Shown here one piece after another: positions 9,424 through 18,262 of a DNA stretch of 64,000 nt. The stretch covers positions 1-64,000 of the forward strand of contig JAFIED010000257.1 in the NCBI GenBank assembly GCA_020832805.1, in the 5' to 3' direction. Numbering within the stretch: the first letter of the stretch is position 1; each line of letters starts with the position of its first letter. The notes under the pieces were generated by a model. It was not told the DNA's origin and did no database searches. It worked only from the letters and a program-made list of their open reading frames with translations. This stretch comes from Pararhodobacter sp. (GTDB taxonomy: Bacteria; Pseudomonadota; Alphaproteobacteria; Rhodobacterales; Rhodobacteraceae). The position numbers and the translations under genes were made by a program.

Positions 9424-9449
9424 GAAAACCGCTCCTGCATGTCATTTCT

Positions 9450-9463
9450 TGATCATTTGATCA
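9450..9463. promoter_or_regulatory. Paired TGATCA operator, second copy
   Basis: TGATCA-tt-TGATCA is an inverted repeat between the ridA-like gene (minus, start 9423) and the DAO gene (plus, start 9510). It matches the 6825-6837 motif with one extra spacer base. The two sites together place both divergent promoters of this cluster under what is probably one regulator. Confidence 0.5.
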
Positions 9464-9509
9464 TTCATTGCCGGGCCGGTCAAGGAACCCTCATGAGCCG
9501 GATCATCGC

Positions 9510-10817
9510 ATGAGCACCACACCCGCAACGCTTTGGCACGCCACCACCGCACAACCCGCGCCCCGCGCCGGGCCAACCGCGGGCGACAGCGCTGACATCA
9601 TCATCATCGGTGGCGGCTTTCTGGGGCTGTCCTGCGCCTTGCACCTGGCCCAGGCCGGCGTCAGCGTCCGGTTGCTGGAGGCGCGGCGCATCGGCTGGGG
9701 TGCCAGCGGACGCAATGCAGGCTTTGTGGTTCCGCATTTTTCGCGCGCCGATCCGGCCATGATCAGGGCACGCATGGGGCCGGATGCGGGCGGGCGTTTG
9801 CTGGATCTCATCGCGCAAGGCGGTGATCTGGTGTTCGACCTTGCCCGCCGCGCCGGGCTGGGACAGCAAGCTGAACAGGTAGGGTGGTTGCAGCCGGCCC
9901 ATAGCGCCGAGATGGCAACGGCGCTGCAGGCGCGCGTGCGCGACTGGCAGGCACTGGGGCGTCCGGTGGAATGGCTGGATGCCCGCGCCATCGCTGCGCG
10001 TTCCGGCATGACCCTGTATCACGGTGCCCTGCGCGATGCATCCGGCGGCATGATCAACCCCCTGGCCTATGCGCTGGGGCTGGCCCGCCTGGCTGAAACG
10101 GCGGGCGCCCTGCTGCATGAGGGCACAGCCGTCAAAAGGATCGACCGCGCAGGCGATGGCTGGACGCTGCAAACCAACGCCGGGCCGGTGCATGCCGGGC
10201 GCGTCCTGATGGCCACCAATGCCGAAACCCTGGGCGCCGCCCGCCCGCTGGGCCGCGCGGTTCTGCCGCTGACGGTGCACCAGATTGCCACCGAACCGCT
10301 GGATGACGAAACCGTTGCCCGCATTGCGCCGCACCGCGAACCGGCCTCGGATACGCGCACGAATATCTTTACCTGGCGGCTTGATGCCGACAACCGCCTG
10401 ATCTCTGGCGGCATGGCGCTGGTGCCGCTGGGTGCAGCCAGCCGCATGCCGCAAAAGATCGTGCAACGTGCCATCCGTGAACTGCGCCTGCCGTCGCACA
10501 CCGCGCTGGCCCATGCGTGGCAGGGCACGGCCGCCATGACCACAGATGCCCTGCCCCTGCTGAGCCAGATGGAACCCGGCCTGTTCGGCGCCGTGGGGTG
10601 TAACGGGCGCGGCGTGGCCTTCACCACCGCCCTGGGCCGCGGGCTGGCACAGGCCCTTGCCGGCAGTGCGCCCCTGCCCCTGCCCCTGAACGCCGCGCCC
10701 GCCATCCCGCTGCGCCCGCTTGCCCGCCATGCACCGGCACTGGTGCTGGCGCGTGGTCTTTGGGCCGATGCACGCGCCCTGCGCCAGCCGCCCGGTCGTC
10801 AATCTTCCAGCTTGTGA
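9510..10817 (+). CDS. FAD-dependent amine/amino-acid oxidoreductase (DAO family)
   Basis: A 435-residue protein with the DAO fold. The dinucleotide-binding motif is IIIIGGGFLGLSCALHLAQAG..VRLLEARRIGWGASGRNAGF near residues 30-75, and a C-terminal FAD-closing motif (GLFGAVGCNGRGVAFTTALG) is near residue 370. Close relatives are gamma-glutamylputrescine-oxidase-like and D-amino-acid-dehydrogenase-like enzymes, which oxidise the C-N bond of an amine or imino acid. Context (transporter, RidA, aminotransferase) points to oxidation of an imported amino compound. No strong Shine-Dalgarno is seen; ATG 9510 was chosen because the Rossmann motif begins shortly after it. Confidence 0.88.
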   Translation: MSTTPATLWHATTAQPAPRAGPTAGDSADIIIIGGGFLGLSCALHLAQAGVSVRLLEARRIGWGASGRNAGFVVPHFSRADPAMIRARMGPDAGGRLLDLIAQGGDLVFDLARRAGLGQQAEQVGWLQPAHSAEMATALQARVRDWQALGRPVEWLDARAIAARSGMTLYHGALRDASGGMINPLAYALGLARLAETAGALLHEGTAVKRIDRAGDGWTLQTNAGPVHAGRVLMATNAETLGAARPLGRAVLPLTVHQIATEPLDDETVARIAPHREPASDTRTNIFTWRLDADNRLISGGMALVPLGAASRMPQKIVQRAIRELRLPSHTALAHAWQGTAAMTTDALPLLSQMEPGLFGAVGCNGRGVAFTTALGRGLAQALAGSAPLPLPLNAAPAIPLRPLARHAPALVLARGLWADARALRQPPGRQSSSL

Positions 10818-10843
10818 ACAGCCTTTCCAGAACAGGATCCATC

Positions 10844-12004
10844 ATGCCCCGTTTCGCCCGCCGCATTACCCAGACCTCGGCAAAAAGCTTCGGCATGTTT
10901 GCCCACGCGCTTGGCCATCCCGGCGATCTGATTCACCTTGAACTGGGGCGCCCGGTCGAAGACACGCCCGCCCATATCAAGCAGGCCACCATCGATGCAC
11001 TGCATGCCGGGCATGTGCATTATTCCGACCTGCAGGGCTTGCCGGACCTGCGCGCGGCCATGGCTGCCAAGATGGCGCGTGACAATGGCACCGATTACTC
11101 GGCTGACGAGATCATCGTCACCAACGGCCTGACCCAGGCATCCTTTGCGGCCTTCATGGCGCTGCTGGACGCGGGCGACGAGGCGATCCTGCTGGCCCCC
11201 TACTACCCCCAGCATATCGGCAAGATCGAACTGGCCGGCGCGAAAGCGGTCATTGCCCCACTGGATGGCGACAACAATTTTGCCATCCGCCGCGACCTGA
11301 TCGAGGCGCAGATCACCCCGGCCACCCGCATGATCGTGCTGATCAACCCGTGCAATCCCACCGGCCGCGTCTATTCCCGTGACGAGCTGCAGATCATTGC
11401 CGATCTGGCGATCGACCATGATCTGACCGTGGTCTCTGACGAGGTGTACGAGCGTATCACCTATGACGGCGCCGAGCATGTGTCGATAGCCGCGCTGCCG
11501 GGCATGCGCGCGCGCACCATATCAATGTTCGCCTTCACCAAGGCTTATGCCATGGACGGCTGGCGCCTGGGCTGGCTGGCGGCGGATGCCAGCATGATTG
11601 GCCCGCTGATGAAAATCACCACGAACGAGGTGACGCATGTGAACACCTTTATCCAGCATGGCGCCCTGGCCGCGCTGGATGGCCCGCCAGAGGCGCTGCA
11701 GGCGCTGGTTGCCGGCGACCTGGAGCGGCGCAACCTTGCCGTGCGGCGCCTGAACCAGATGCCGGGCGTGACCTGCACCGCGCCGCAGGGCACCATCTAT
11801 GCCTTTGCCGATATTCGCCAGACCGGCCTGCCGTCGCAACTGGTGGCTGAGCGCCTGCTGAACGAGGCCGGCGTCGTGGTCGAGGCCGGCAGCTTTTACG
11901 GAGCCGTGGGCGAGGGTCATCTGCGCATCTGCTTCGGCTCGGTCACTGAGACCCGCCTGAACGAGGCCATGGACCGCATGCAGGGCTTTTTCAACGCGCT
12001 CTAG
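10844..12004 (+). CDS. PLP-dependent aminotransferase, class I/II
   Basis: A 386-residue fold-type I aminotransferase. It shows the substrate/cofactor segments VHYSDLQGLPDLRAAMA, INPCNPTGRVYSRDEL, VVSDEVYERITYDG and the Schiff-base lysine motif MFAFTKAYAMDGWRLGWL, with the C-terminal carboxylate-binding arginine in HLRICFGS. It acts in the cytoplasm and moves an amino group to a 2-oxo acid; the particular substrate is unknown. It follows the DAO gene by 26 nt on the same strand and probably shares its transcript. Confidence 0.92.
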   Translation: MPRFARRITQTSAKSFGMFAHALGHPGDLIHLELGRPVEDTPAHIKQATIDALHAGHVHYSDLQGLPDLRAAMAAKMARDNGTDYSADEIIVTNGLTQASFAAFMALLDAGDEAILLAPYYPQHIGKIELAGAKAVIAPLDGDNNFAIRRDLIEAQITPATRMIVLINPCNPTGRVYSRDELQIIADLAIDHDLTVVSDEVYERITYDGAEHVSIAALPGMRARTISMFAFTKAYAMDGWRLGWLAADASMIGPLMKITTNEVTHVNTFIQHGALAALDGPPEALQALVAGDLERRNLAVRRLNQMPGVTCTAPQGTIYAFADIRQTGLPSQLVAERLLNEAGVVVEAGSFYGAVGEGHLRICFGSVTETRLNEAMDRMQGFFNAL

Positions 12005-12070
12005 GCGGCGTGGCGGTTGATTTGTGTGACGCGGTATTTCATATGCGCAGGTGATCAAGGAACAGGCATC

Positions 12071-12775
12071 ATGCAGAAAACACTCGCCGATGCAGCGCTT
12101 CGCCCGGTTGCTGCGCGTTCGACAGTCGCCGACAGCGTGTATCGGAACCTGCGTGAGGCGTTGGTGCTGGGCCGGTTCGACCCCGGGCAGGTTCTGACCA
12201 TCGGCGCCCTGGCCGATACGTTTCACACCAGCCACATGCCGGTACGCGAGGCCCTGCGCCGACTGGGCGCGGAAGGCGCGGTGGAAATCCGCGCCAATGG
12301 CTCGGCCTATGTGCCCGATGTGACGCTGAACACGCTGGAAGACATCAGCCGCGCACGGCTTGCGGTAGAGGGGCTGGCCACCGAACTGGCCACCAGCGCG
12401 ATTTCGGAAAGCGACCTGGACGCGCTTGAGGAACTGGAGGCGCGCCACGCCGCCACCGCGCGCCAGCACGATGTCTACGAGATGCTGGAGCGTAACCGCG
12501 ATTTTCATTTCGCCATCTATGCCGCGGCAGAGTCGCCCGTGCTGATCAACCTGATCGAGTCGCTCTGGCTGCGGTATGGCCCGTTCATGCGGCTTCTGTC
12601 GCGGCGTATTGCCCCGCAACTGGAACGCGGCACGCATGAGCCCTTTCAGCAAGGCCACCGCGATATCGTGGAGGCGATCCGGACCCGCGACGCTCTTCGC
12701 GCCCGTGACGCCATCTGCCGGGATATCGAGGGCACCAGGAAACTGCTGGTCGAGATTGTCGCCGCACAGCCGTAG
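12071..12775 (+). CDS. GntR-family regulator, FCD type
   Basis: A 234-residue regulator with an N-terminal winged helix (SVYRNLREALVLGRFDPGQVL..LADTFHTSHMPVREALRRL) and a C-terminal helical FCD ligand domain (ERNRDFHFAIYAAAESPVLINLIESLW, with the metal-binding His residues). AAGGAAC lies upstream of ATG 12071, and a lone TGATCA lies at 12052-12057. It is at the end of the region-1 catabolic genes and is the likely binder of the paired TGATCA sites at 6825 and 9450. Confidence 0.92.
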   Translation: MQKTLADAALRPVAARSTVADSVYRNLREALVLGRFDPGQVLTIGALADTFHTSHMPVREALRRLGAEGAVEIRANGSAYVPDVTLNTLEDISRARLAVEGLATELATSAISESDLDALEELEARHAATARQHDVYEMLERNRDFHFAIYAAAESPVLINLIESLWLRYGPFMRLLSRRIAPQLERGTHEPFQQGHRDIVEAIRTRDALRARDAICRDIEGTRKLLVEIVAAQP

Positions 12776-12801
12776 CAAGATCGCGCAGCCTGACGGTTCA
12801 G

Positions 12802-12817
12802 GCCGGCCAGCGCCGGC
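12802..12817. terminator. Weak hairpin after gntR
   Basis: GCCGGC-cagc-GCCGGC can form a 6-bp GC hairpin 26 nt after the gntR stop and 70 nt before the next gene. No T run follows, so it is at best a high-GC style terminator or pause site. Confidence 0.25.
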
Positions 12818-12887
12818 AATGCGGGATTGCGCGGACAGAGCCCTGCTTTAAGGTACCAGCGGCACACTGCGCCATGACGGGGACACA

Positions 12888-14522
12888 ATGATCCGCAGGT
12901 TCATCGAGGTCGAGGGAAGGCAGGTTCATCTGCGTCAGTGCGGCACCGGCCCGGCGGCGGTGGTTTTGCATCAGACGCCGCAATCATCGGTCACCATGGA
13001 ACCCCTGATGCGGCTGTTGACGGGCTTCACCGTCTTTGCCCCGGACAGCCCCGGGTTTGGCCTGTCCGATCCGTTGCCGGGATCTGAATGGGATATCGGG
13101 CAGCTTGCCGGCGCCCTGGCGGGGCTGCTGGATGCGCTGGGGCTGGAACGGGTTGCCTTGCTGGGCCAGCACACCGGGGCGACAATCGCCACCGAATTTG
13201 CCCGCCGCTGGCCGCAGCGTGTGTGCAGCCTGGCCGCCGATGGCTATACCGCGTTTTCCATCGAAGAGAGGCGGACGATCCTGCCCCATCAGCTGCCCAG
13301 GTTCGAACCCACGACCGATGGCGCACATCTGGCCTGGGCATGGTCGCGCTTTCGCGATGGGTGGATGTTCTTTCCCTGGTCCGATCGCCGACTGGCCCGG
13401 CGGCGCGCGCTTGACATGCCGCCTGCGTCGCTGATCCATGACTGGCAGATCATGGAACTGCTGCGCTCGGGCGAGGCATATCGCGCAGTGTATCCCGGCG
13501 TTTTTGCGTTTGACGGGGTTGCGGCCGCGCGCGCGCTGCGGTGCCCGGCCATGCTGGGCGGCGATGCCGGCGATCAGCTTTACCCGCATCTTGACCGGCT
13601 GGATGCCCTGCCAGACAGCGTGAAGATCGCACGTTTCGCATCGGGTGACCGGGCAGGGCTGTGGCAGGCGATGGCCGATTTCACCAGAACGCATGGCGGC
13701 GGGGCCAGCATACCGCCTGAAACGACATTCCCCCCCGAGACAGGGCCGCGTGCCTATGTCCGCCTGCCCGATGGCCGCCACATCGCCATCCGCCGGCGTC
13801 ATGGGGCCGGGGTGCCGGTTCTGGCCCTGCATGGCGCCGGGGCTTCGGGTCAGGTTGAACTGGCCCGCATGCCAGTTGACGGCCCCGTCATCGCGCCAGA
13901 TCTACCCGGCCACGGCGACAGCGACCCGTCGCCCAACGGCTATGCTCCCGGTGCGCTGGCGGTCGATCTGGCTGCCTGCCTGCGGGCGCTGGGGCTTTCA
14001 CGGGTCAGGCTGCGTGGCAGAGGGCTGGGCGCCGCCGTGGCCGCGGAACTGGCCCGCGCCTGCCCTGATATCGTGGCATCCGTGCGGCTGGGCGAAACCA
14101 TGATGCTGTCAGCCCGGGAAGCAGCCCAGTGGCACGCTGAAATCGTGCCGGATACGACCCCGCGCAATGACGGAACGCATCTGCTGACGCTTTGGCATGC
14201 CCTGCGCGATGGCGACATGTACTGGCCATGGTTTGAAACCAGAGCCAGCAGCGCGCGCACCATAGAGCCGGCACTTGATGCCGGGATCCTGGCGCCCCGG
14301 TTCCACGCTGCGCTGCGCTGTGCCGATCTGCACGCCGCCTTTGCAGCGTGGATAGACTGGGATGCGCGGGCCGGATTGTCAGGGCTTGCCGAAGCTGGCT
14401 TTCCGGTGGAAATTGCCGCCGTGCCGGGCGATGGCTGGTCGCGCGATGCCGGTTTACTGGCCAGGCTGTCAGGCGGCACGGTCATTCCGGCGCGCCCGGA
14501 TGGCGACGGCCTCAGCGACTGA
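12888..14522 (+). CDS. Tandem alpha/beta-hydrolase fold protein, nucleophile-less
   Basis: A 544-residue protein made of two alpha/beta-hydrolase domains, about 1-280 and 285-544. Each half has the usual turn after the oxyanion strand (VLHQTPQSS; ALHGAGAS) and the following PDSPGFGLSD / PDLPGHGDSD. They also share a cap motif, DGxHL..W..xRDGxMxxPW, which proves internal duplication. The nucleophile elbow, normally GxSxG, is GQHTG in half 1 and GRGLG in half 2, so neither half has a serine. It may be an unusual hydrolase or lyase, or a binding protein. The C-terminus overlaps the convergent ATPase gene by 11 bp. No co-transcribed neighbour is evident. Confidence 0.8.
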   Translation: MIRRFIEVEGRQVHLRQCGTGPAAVVLHQTPQSSVTMEPLMRLLTGFTVFAPDSPGFGLSDPLPGSEWDIGQLAGALAGLLDALGLERVALLGQHTGATIATEFARRWPQRVCSLAADGYTAFSIEERRTILPHQLPRFEPTTDGAHLAWAWSRFRDGWMFFPWSDRRLARRRALDMPPASLIHDWQIMELLRSGEAYRAVYPGVFAFDGVAAARALRCPAMLGGDAGDQLYPHLDRLDALPDSVKIARFASGDRAGLWQAMADFTRTHGGGASIPPETTFPPETGPRAYVRLPDGRHIAIRRRHGAGVPVLALHGAGASGQVELARMPVDGPVIAPDLPGHGDSDPSPNGYAPGALAVDLAACLRALGLSRVRLRGRGLGAAVAAELARACPDIVASVRLGETMMLSAREAAQWHAEIVPDTTPRNDGTHLLTLWHALRDGDMYWPWFETRASSARTIEPALDAGILAPRFHAALRCADLHAAFAAWIDWDARAGLSGLAEAGFPVEIAAVPGDGWSRDAGLLARLSGGTVIPARPDGDGLSD

Positions 14523-15459
14523 ACCAGCACGCGGCGCTGTGATCATCGCCGACCGGCATCAGCGCGGGCTCCTGGGCACATGGGCCTTGTGCCAACGCGC
14601 AACGGTCGATCAGGCGACAGGCCGTTGCCGATGCCGCAGGCGCATCGGCCAGGGCATCGGCGGTGCGCGCGGTGGATGCGATACGCGTCTGCCCCGGGAT
14701 CGCGGCGATCAGGGTGCGCGTGTAGGGATGCGCAGGAGCAGCCCAGACACTGTCAGAAGCACCCTCTTCGACAATCCGCCCCCGATACATCACGGCAATA
14801 CGGTCGGCAATGTAGCGGATCACTGACAGATCGTGACTGATGAACAGATAGGCCAGGCCCAGTTCCTTTTGCAGATCGCTCAGCAAGTTCAGCACCTGGG
14901 CCTGAATCGACACATCCAGCGCCGAGACCGGCTCGTCGCAAACCAGAATCCGCGGATCAAGGGCCAGCGCCCGGGCGATGGCCACCCGCTGCCGCTGGCC
15001 GCCTGACAACTCGTGCGGATAACGCCGCCCCTGAGCCGCAGTCAGCCCGACACGGTCCAGCAGATCGGCGACCCGCTTGCCCTGGGCGGTGGCATCGCCA
15101 ATGCCATGTACCATCAGCGGCTCGCCCACGATCCGCGCCACGCTCAGCCGCGGGTTCAACGAACTGAAGGGATCCTGGAACACCATCTGGACCTGCCGCG
15201 CGCGCGCGCGCCGCTCGGCCAGCCGCGCCACGGGCCACACACGCCCGTCAAGGCGCACGGTGCCGCTGCTGGGCTCCATCAACCCGGCAACGGCGCGCGC
15301 CAGCGTGGACTTGCCACAGCCGGATTCGCCAACCAGCCCCAACGTCTGACCAGGCAGCACGTTCAGGGTGACACCGTCCACGGCGCGCAGCGCCTCGGGG
15401 CCGCTGCCATGGATGCAGACAAGGTCAGAGATCTGAAGCACCGGGGCACGGTCAGTCAT
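14512..15459 (-). CDS. Peptide-type ABC transporter ATPase (OppF-like), second system
   Basis: A 315-residue ATPase. Walker [32 protein letters not shown], signature [15 protein letters not shown], Walker B ILVCDEPVSALD and LFISHDLSVIRYIAD are all intact. The C-terminal region has a short oligopeptide-type tail with cysteines (CRLIDRCALAQGPC). The start was moved to ATG 15459, because the longer track frame runs inside the upstream ATPase gene; it overlaps that gene by 8 nt. It is the last gene of a complete five-gene transporter operon running from 19881 down to 14512. Confidence 0.92.
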   Translation of the reverse strand: MTDRAPVLQISDLVCIHGSGPEALRAVDGVTLNVLPGQTLGLVGESGCGKSTLARAVAGLMEPSSGTVRLDGRVWPVARLAERRARARQVQMVFQDPFSSLNPRLSVARIVGEPLMVHGIGDATAQGKRVADLLDRVGLTAAQGRRYPHELSGGQRQRVAIARALALDPRILVCDEPVSALDVSIQAQVLNLLSDLQKELGLAYLFISHDLSVIRYIADRIAVMYRGRIVEEGASDSVWAAPAHPYTRTLIAAIPGQTRIASTARTADALADAPAASATACRLIDRCALAQGPCAQEPALMPVGDDHSAACWFSR

Positions 15460-16411
15460 GCAACACACAGGCACATCCGTGCCCCTCTGCTGTACCTCGC
15501 CAGGCAGGCGGCCGGTCATGACACCGTGGCTTAACCTGCGGACAGCGCGGCGCAAAGGCACACCCGGGAGGCATTGCATCGGGTGATGGCACACTGCCGG
15601 CGATCTCGACCAGCCTTTTCCCGCGTCCGGCATCAGCGTCCGGCCGGGCGGCCATCAGCATGCGTGTATACGGGTGGCGGGGGCCATCCAGCACCTGTTC
15701 CACGCGGCCTTCTTCGATCTTGACGCCGGCATACAGCACCGCCACGCGGTCTGCCATCGCTTCCACAACGCCCAGGTCATGGGTAATCAGCATCAGCGCC
15801 GTGCCGTGATCGCGGCGCAGCTCGTCCAGCAGTCGCAACACCTCGGCCTGGATGGTGACATCCAGCGCCGTTGTCGGCTCGTCGGCGATGATCAGGTCCG
15901 GCCCACAGGCAAGGGCCGCGGCGATCATCACCCGCTGGCGCTGCCCGCCCGAAAGCTGGTGCGGAAAGGCATCGATCCGCCGCGCGGCATCGGGCAACTT
16001 GACGCGGTTCATCATCTCCAGCGCGCGGGCACGGGCAGCACGATGCGACACGCCTTCGTGCTGACGCACAACCTCGGCAATCTGCTCTCCGACCGTCAGA
16101 ACCGGATTCAGCGAGGTCATCGGTTCCTGAAAGATCATCGCAATCCGCTTGCCGCGTATCGCCCTGAGGCGCCGGGCAGACAGCGATGTCAAGGCGATGC
16201 CATCCAGCGTGACAGAGCCGCTCTTGCGGGTCACCCCGTCCGGCAAAAGCCCCATCACCGCCAGCGCGGTCATGGATTTGCCGCAACCGCTTTCGCCAAC
16301 CACGGCCAGCACCTCGCCGCGGTTCACATGCAGATCAAGGCCGCGCACCAGATCGGCGCCCATGCGCAGACCAAGAGTTAGCGATGAGAGGGCAAGCAGC
16401 GGTTCGGTCAT
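15452..16411 (-). CDS. Peptide-type ABC transporter ATPase (OppD-like), second system
   Basis: A 319-residue ATPase with Walker [33 protein letters not shown], signature [15 protein letters not shown], Walker [13 protein letters not shown] and [15 protein letters not shown]. The C-terminal domain shows [15 protein letters not shown], the cysteine-bearing oligopeptide/dipeptide tail. It overlaps the permease gene upstream by ATGA and the partner ATPase downstream by 8 nt, as expected for a tightly coupled transporter operon. Confidence 0.92.
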   Translation of the reverse strand: MTEPLLALSSLTLGLRMGADLVRGLDLHVNRGEVLAVVGESGCGKSMTALAVMGLLPDGVTRKSGSVTLDGIALTSLSARRLRAIRGKRIAMIFQEPMTSLNPVLTVGEQIAEVVRQHEGVSHRAARARALEMMNRVKLPDAARRIDAFPHQLSGGQRQRVMIAAALACGPDLIIADEPTTALDVTIQAEVLRLLDELRRDHGTALMLITHDLGVVEAMADRVAVLYAGVKIEEGRVEQVLDGPRHPYTRMLMAARPDADAGRGKRLVEIAGSVPSPDAMPPGCAFAPRCPQVKPRCHDRPPAWRGTAEGHGCACVLHD

Positions 16412-17244
16412 TTGCGGCGGTGCAATCTTGTGTTGAGGGCGTCATTCAGGCCGTCGCCCAGCAGATTGAGCGCCAGCACGGTCAGCACGACCGCCATGCC
16501 GGGGATCGCCACCAGATACCAGGCCGCGCGAAAATCCGACCGCCCCATGCCGATCATCGTGCCCCAGGAAATGACATTGGGATCGCCCAGACCCAGAAAG
16601 CTGAGCCCTGCTTCGGTCAGAATGGCCGTGGCCGTCAGGATTGACGCCGTGACAATGATGGGCGGCAAGGCATTTGGCAGGATCTGGGTCAGGATGATGC
16701 GCGTATTGCCCATGCCGATCAGCCTGCACGAGGCCACGAAATCCATCTCGCGCAGCCTGAGGAACTCGGCACGCACCAGACGGGCAATGGCAGGCCATGA
16801 AATGGCGGCAATGGCCAGGATGATCGTGCTGACCGACGGATTGACGATGACCACGATCACGATGGCCAGGATAAAGGGCGGAATGGTCTGAAAGGCATCG
16901 GTAATGCGCATCAGGACATCATCGACCCAACCGCCGAAAAAGCCCGCCACTGCCCCGACGGCCACGCCGATGCACAGGGCTGCGGCCGTCGCCGCCAGGC
17001 CGATCAGCAACGAAATGCGCGCACCATGAAAGATGCCCGCCATGATGTCCCGGCCCAGGGCGTCGGTGCCCAGCGGCAGGCCTGCCACCTGACCGGGCCA
17101 TTGCATGGGCTGGCCGACCATGGCCCAGGGCCCGGCGGGGTACAGCAGTGGTGCTGCCACCGCAATTGCCGCCACAGCCAGCAGGATGAAAAGCCCGATC
17201 ACCGCCGAAGGGCTGCGAAACAATCTGCCGATAAACTCTGCCAC
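16408..17244 (-). CDS. Peptide-type ABC transporter permease (OppC/DppC-like), second system
   Basis: A 278-residue inner-membrane protein. It has a first membrane segment (VIGLFILLAVAAIAVAAPLLYP), the loop LGTDALGRDIMAGIFHGARISLLIG, the EAA-type loop ASCRLIGMGNTRIILTQILPN and the core SFLGLGDPNVISWGTMIG. These are DppC hallmarks, although the protein lacks part of the usual N-terminal tail. It lies 4 nt after the DppB gene. It forms the channel with the next gene's product. Confidence 0.92.
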   Translation of the reverse strand: MAEFIGRLFRSPSAVIGLFILLAVAAIAVAAPLLYPAGPWAMVGQPMQWPGQVAGLPLGTDALGRDIMAGIFHGARISLLIGLAATAAALCIGVAVGAVAGFFGGWVDDVLMRITDAFQTIPPFILAIVIVVIVNPSVSTIILAIAAISWPAIARLVRAEFLRLREMDFVASCRLIGMGNTRIILTQILPNALPPIIVTASILTATAILTEAGLSFLGLGDPNVISWGTMIGMGRSDFRAAWYLVAIPGMAVVLTVLALNLLGDGLNDALNTRLHRRK

Positions 17245-17248
17245 GGCG

Positions 17249-18262
17249 CTACCTCAGCACGATACGCGGATCAAGCCGCGTATAAAGCAGGTCCACCAGC
17301 AGGTTGACCATCAGCACCAGAACCGAGCTGAAAAACAGAATTCCCAGCACCAGCGGCACATCACGGCGAAACACCGCCTCGAACGCCAGTCGCCCGATGC
17401 CGGGCCAGCCGAACACCGTTTCGACCAGCACCGCCCCACCCAGCAGCGAGCCGACCTGAAGCCCCAGCATGGTGACCATCGGCAAAAGCGCATTGCGCGC
17501 GGCATGGCGCAGCACCACGCGCGAGGGGGACAGCCCCTTTGCCCAGGCGGTGCGCACATAGTCCTGCGACAGCACCTCCAGCATGGTTGCCCGCATCAGG
17601 CGCGTGTAGATGGCAACAAAGAACAGCGACAGCGACACCGCCGGCATGATCAGATGGCGTGCGATATCGACGGCAAGGCTCCACCAGGTGTGTTGAACCC
17701 AGGTCACATACATGCCGCTCATCGGCAGCCAGCGCAGCCAGACGGTAAAGATCAGGATAAGCCCTATGCCGACCAGAAATACCGGCGTGGCGTAGAACAG
17801 CAATGCCGAGATGGTCACCAGCACATCCGGCCAGCGCCCGCGGAACGCCGCCGCAATCGTTCCCAGGGCCGCGCCAGCCACAAAGGCCAGTGCGATGGCC
17901 GAAAACATCAGCAGCAGCGTGGCCGGCAAGCGGTCCAGGATCAGGGTCAGAACCGGCATGTTGAACGCATGCGACGTGCCCAGATCAAGTGTCAGCAGAC
18001 GCCCCACATAAAACGCGAACTGGATCGGAAGCGGCTGATCAAGCCCCAGATCGCGGCGCAACTGGATAATGAATTCGGGGTCATCCGATTGCACGTCGCC
18101 GGCGATCACATCGGCAATGTCACCCGGTGCCAGGTGGATCAGCGTGAACTGCAACAACAGCACGATACCCAGCACGATGGCCGACTGGCCAAGCCGGCGC
18201 AGCAGATACCTGCCGCGCCGACGCCGGGCGCCGGTGGCGCCTGTCGTCAGACCTGTGCTCAT
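17249..18262 (-). CDS. Peptide-type ABC transporter permease (OppB/DppB-like), second system
   Basis: A 337-residue permease. A basic cytoplasmic start (GARRRRGRYLLRRLGQ) precedes the first membrane span, then LIHLAPGDIADVIAGD, LRRDLGLDQPLPIQFAFYVGRLLTLDLGTS and the EAA-type loop DYVRTAWAKGLSPSRVVLRHAARN. The end NLLVDLLYTRLDPRIVLR is typical. Its start overlaps the stop of the binding-protein gene by ATGA. Substrate preference is not readable; the neighbours are catabolic rather than peptidases. Confidence 0.92.
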   Translation of the reverse strand: MSTGLTTGATGARRRRGRYLLRRLGQSAIVLGIVLLLQFTLIHLAPGDIADVIAGDVQSDDPEFIIQLRRDLGLDQPLPIQFAFYVGRLLTLDLGTSHAFNMPVLTLILDRLPATLLLMFSAIALAFVAGAALGTIAAAFRGRWPDVLVTISALLFYATPVFLVGIGLILIFTVWLRWLPMSGMYVTWVQHTWWSLAVDIARHLIMPAVSLSLFFVAIYTRLMRATMLEVLSQDYVRTAWAKGLSPSRVVLRHAARNALLPMVTMLGLQVGSLLGGAVLVETVFGWPGIGRLAFEAVFRRDVPLVLGILFFSSVLVLMVNLLVDLLYTRLDPRIVLR

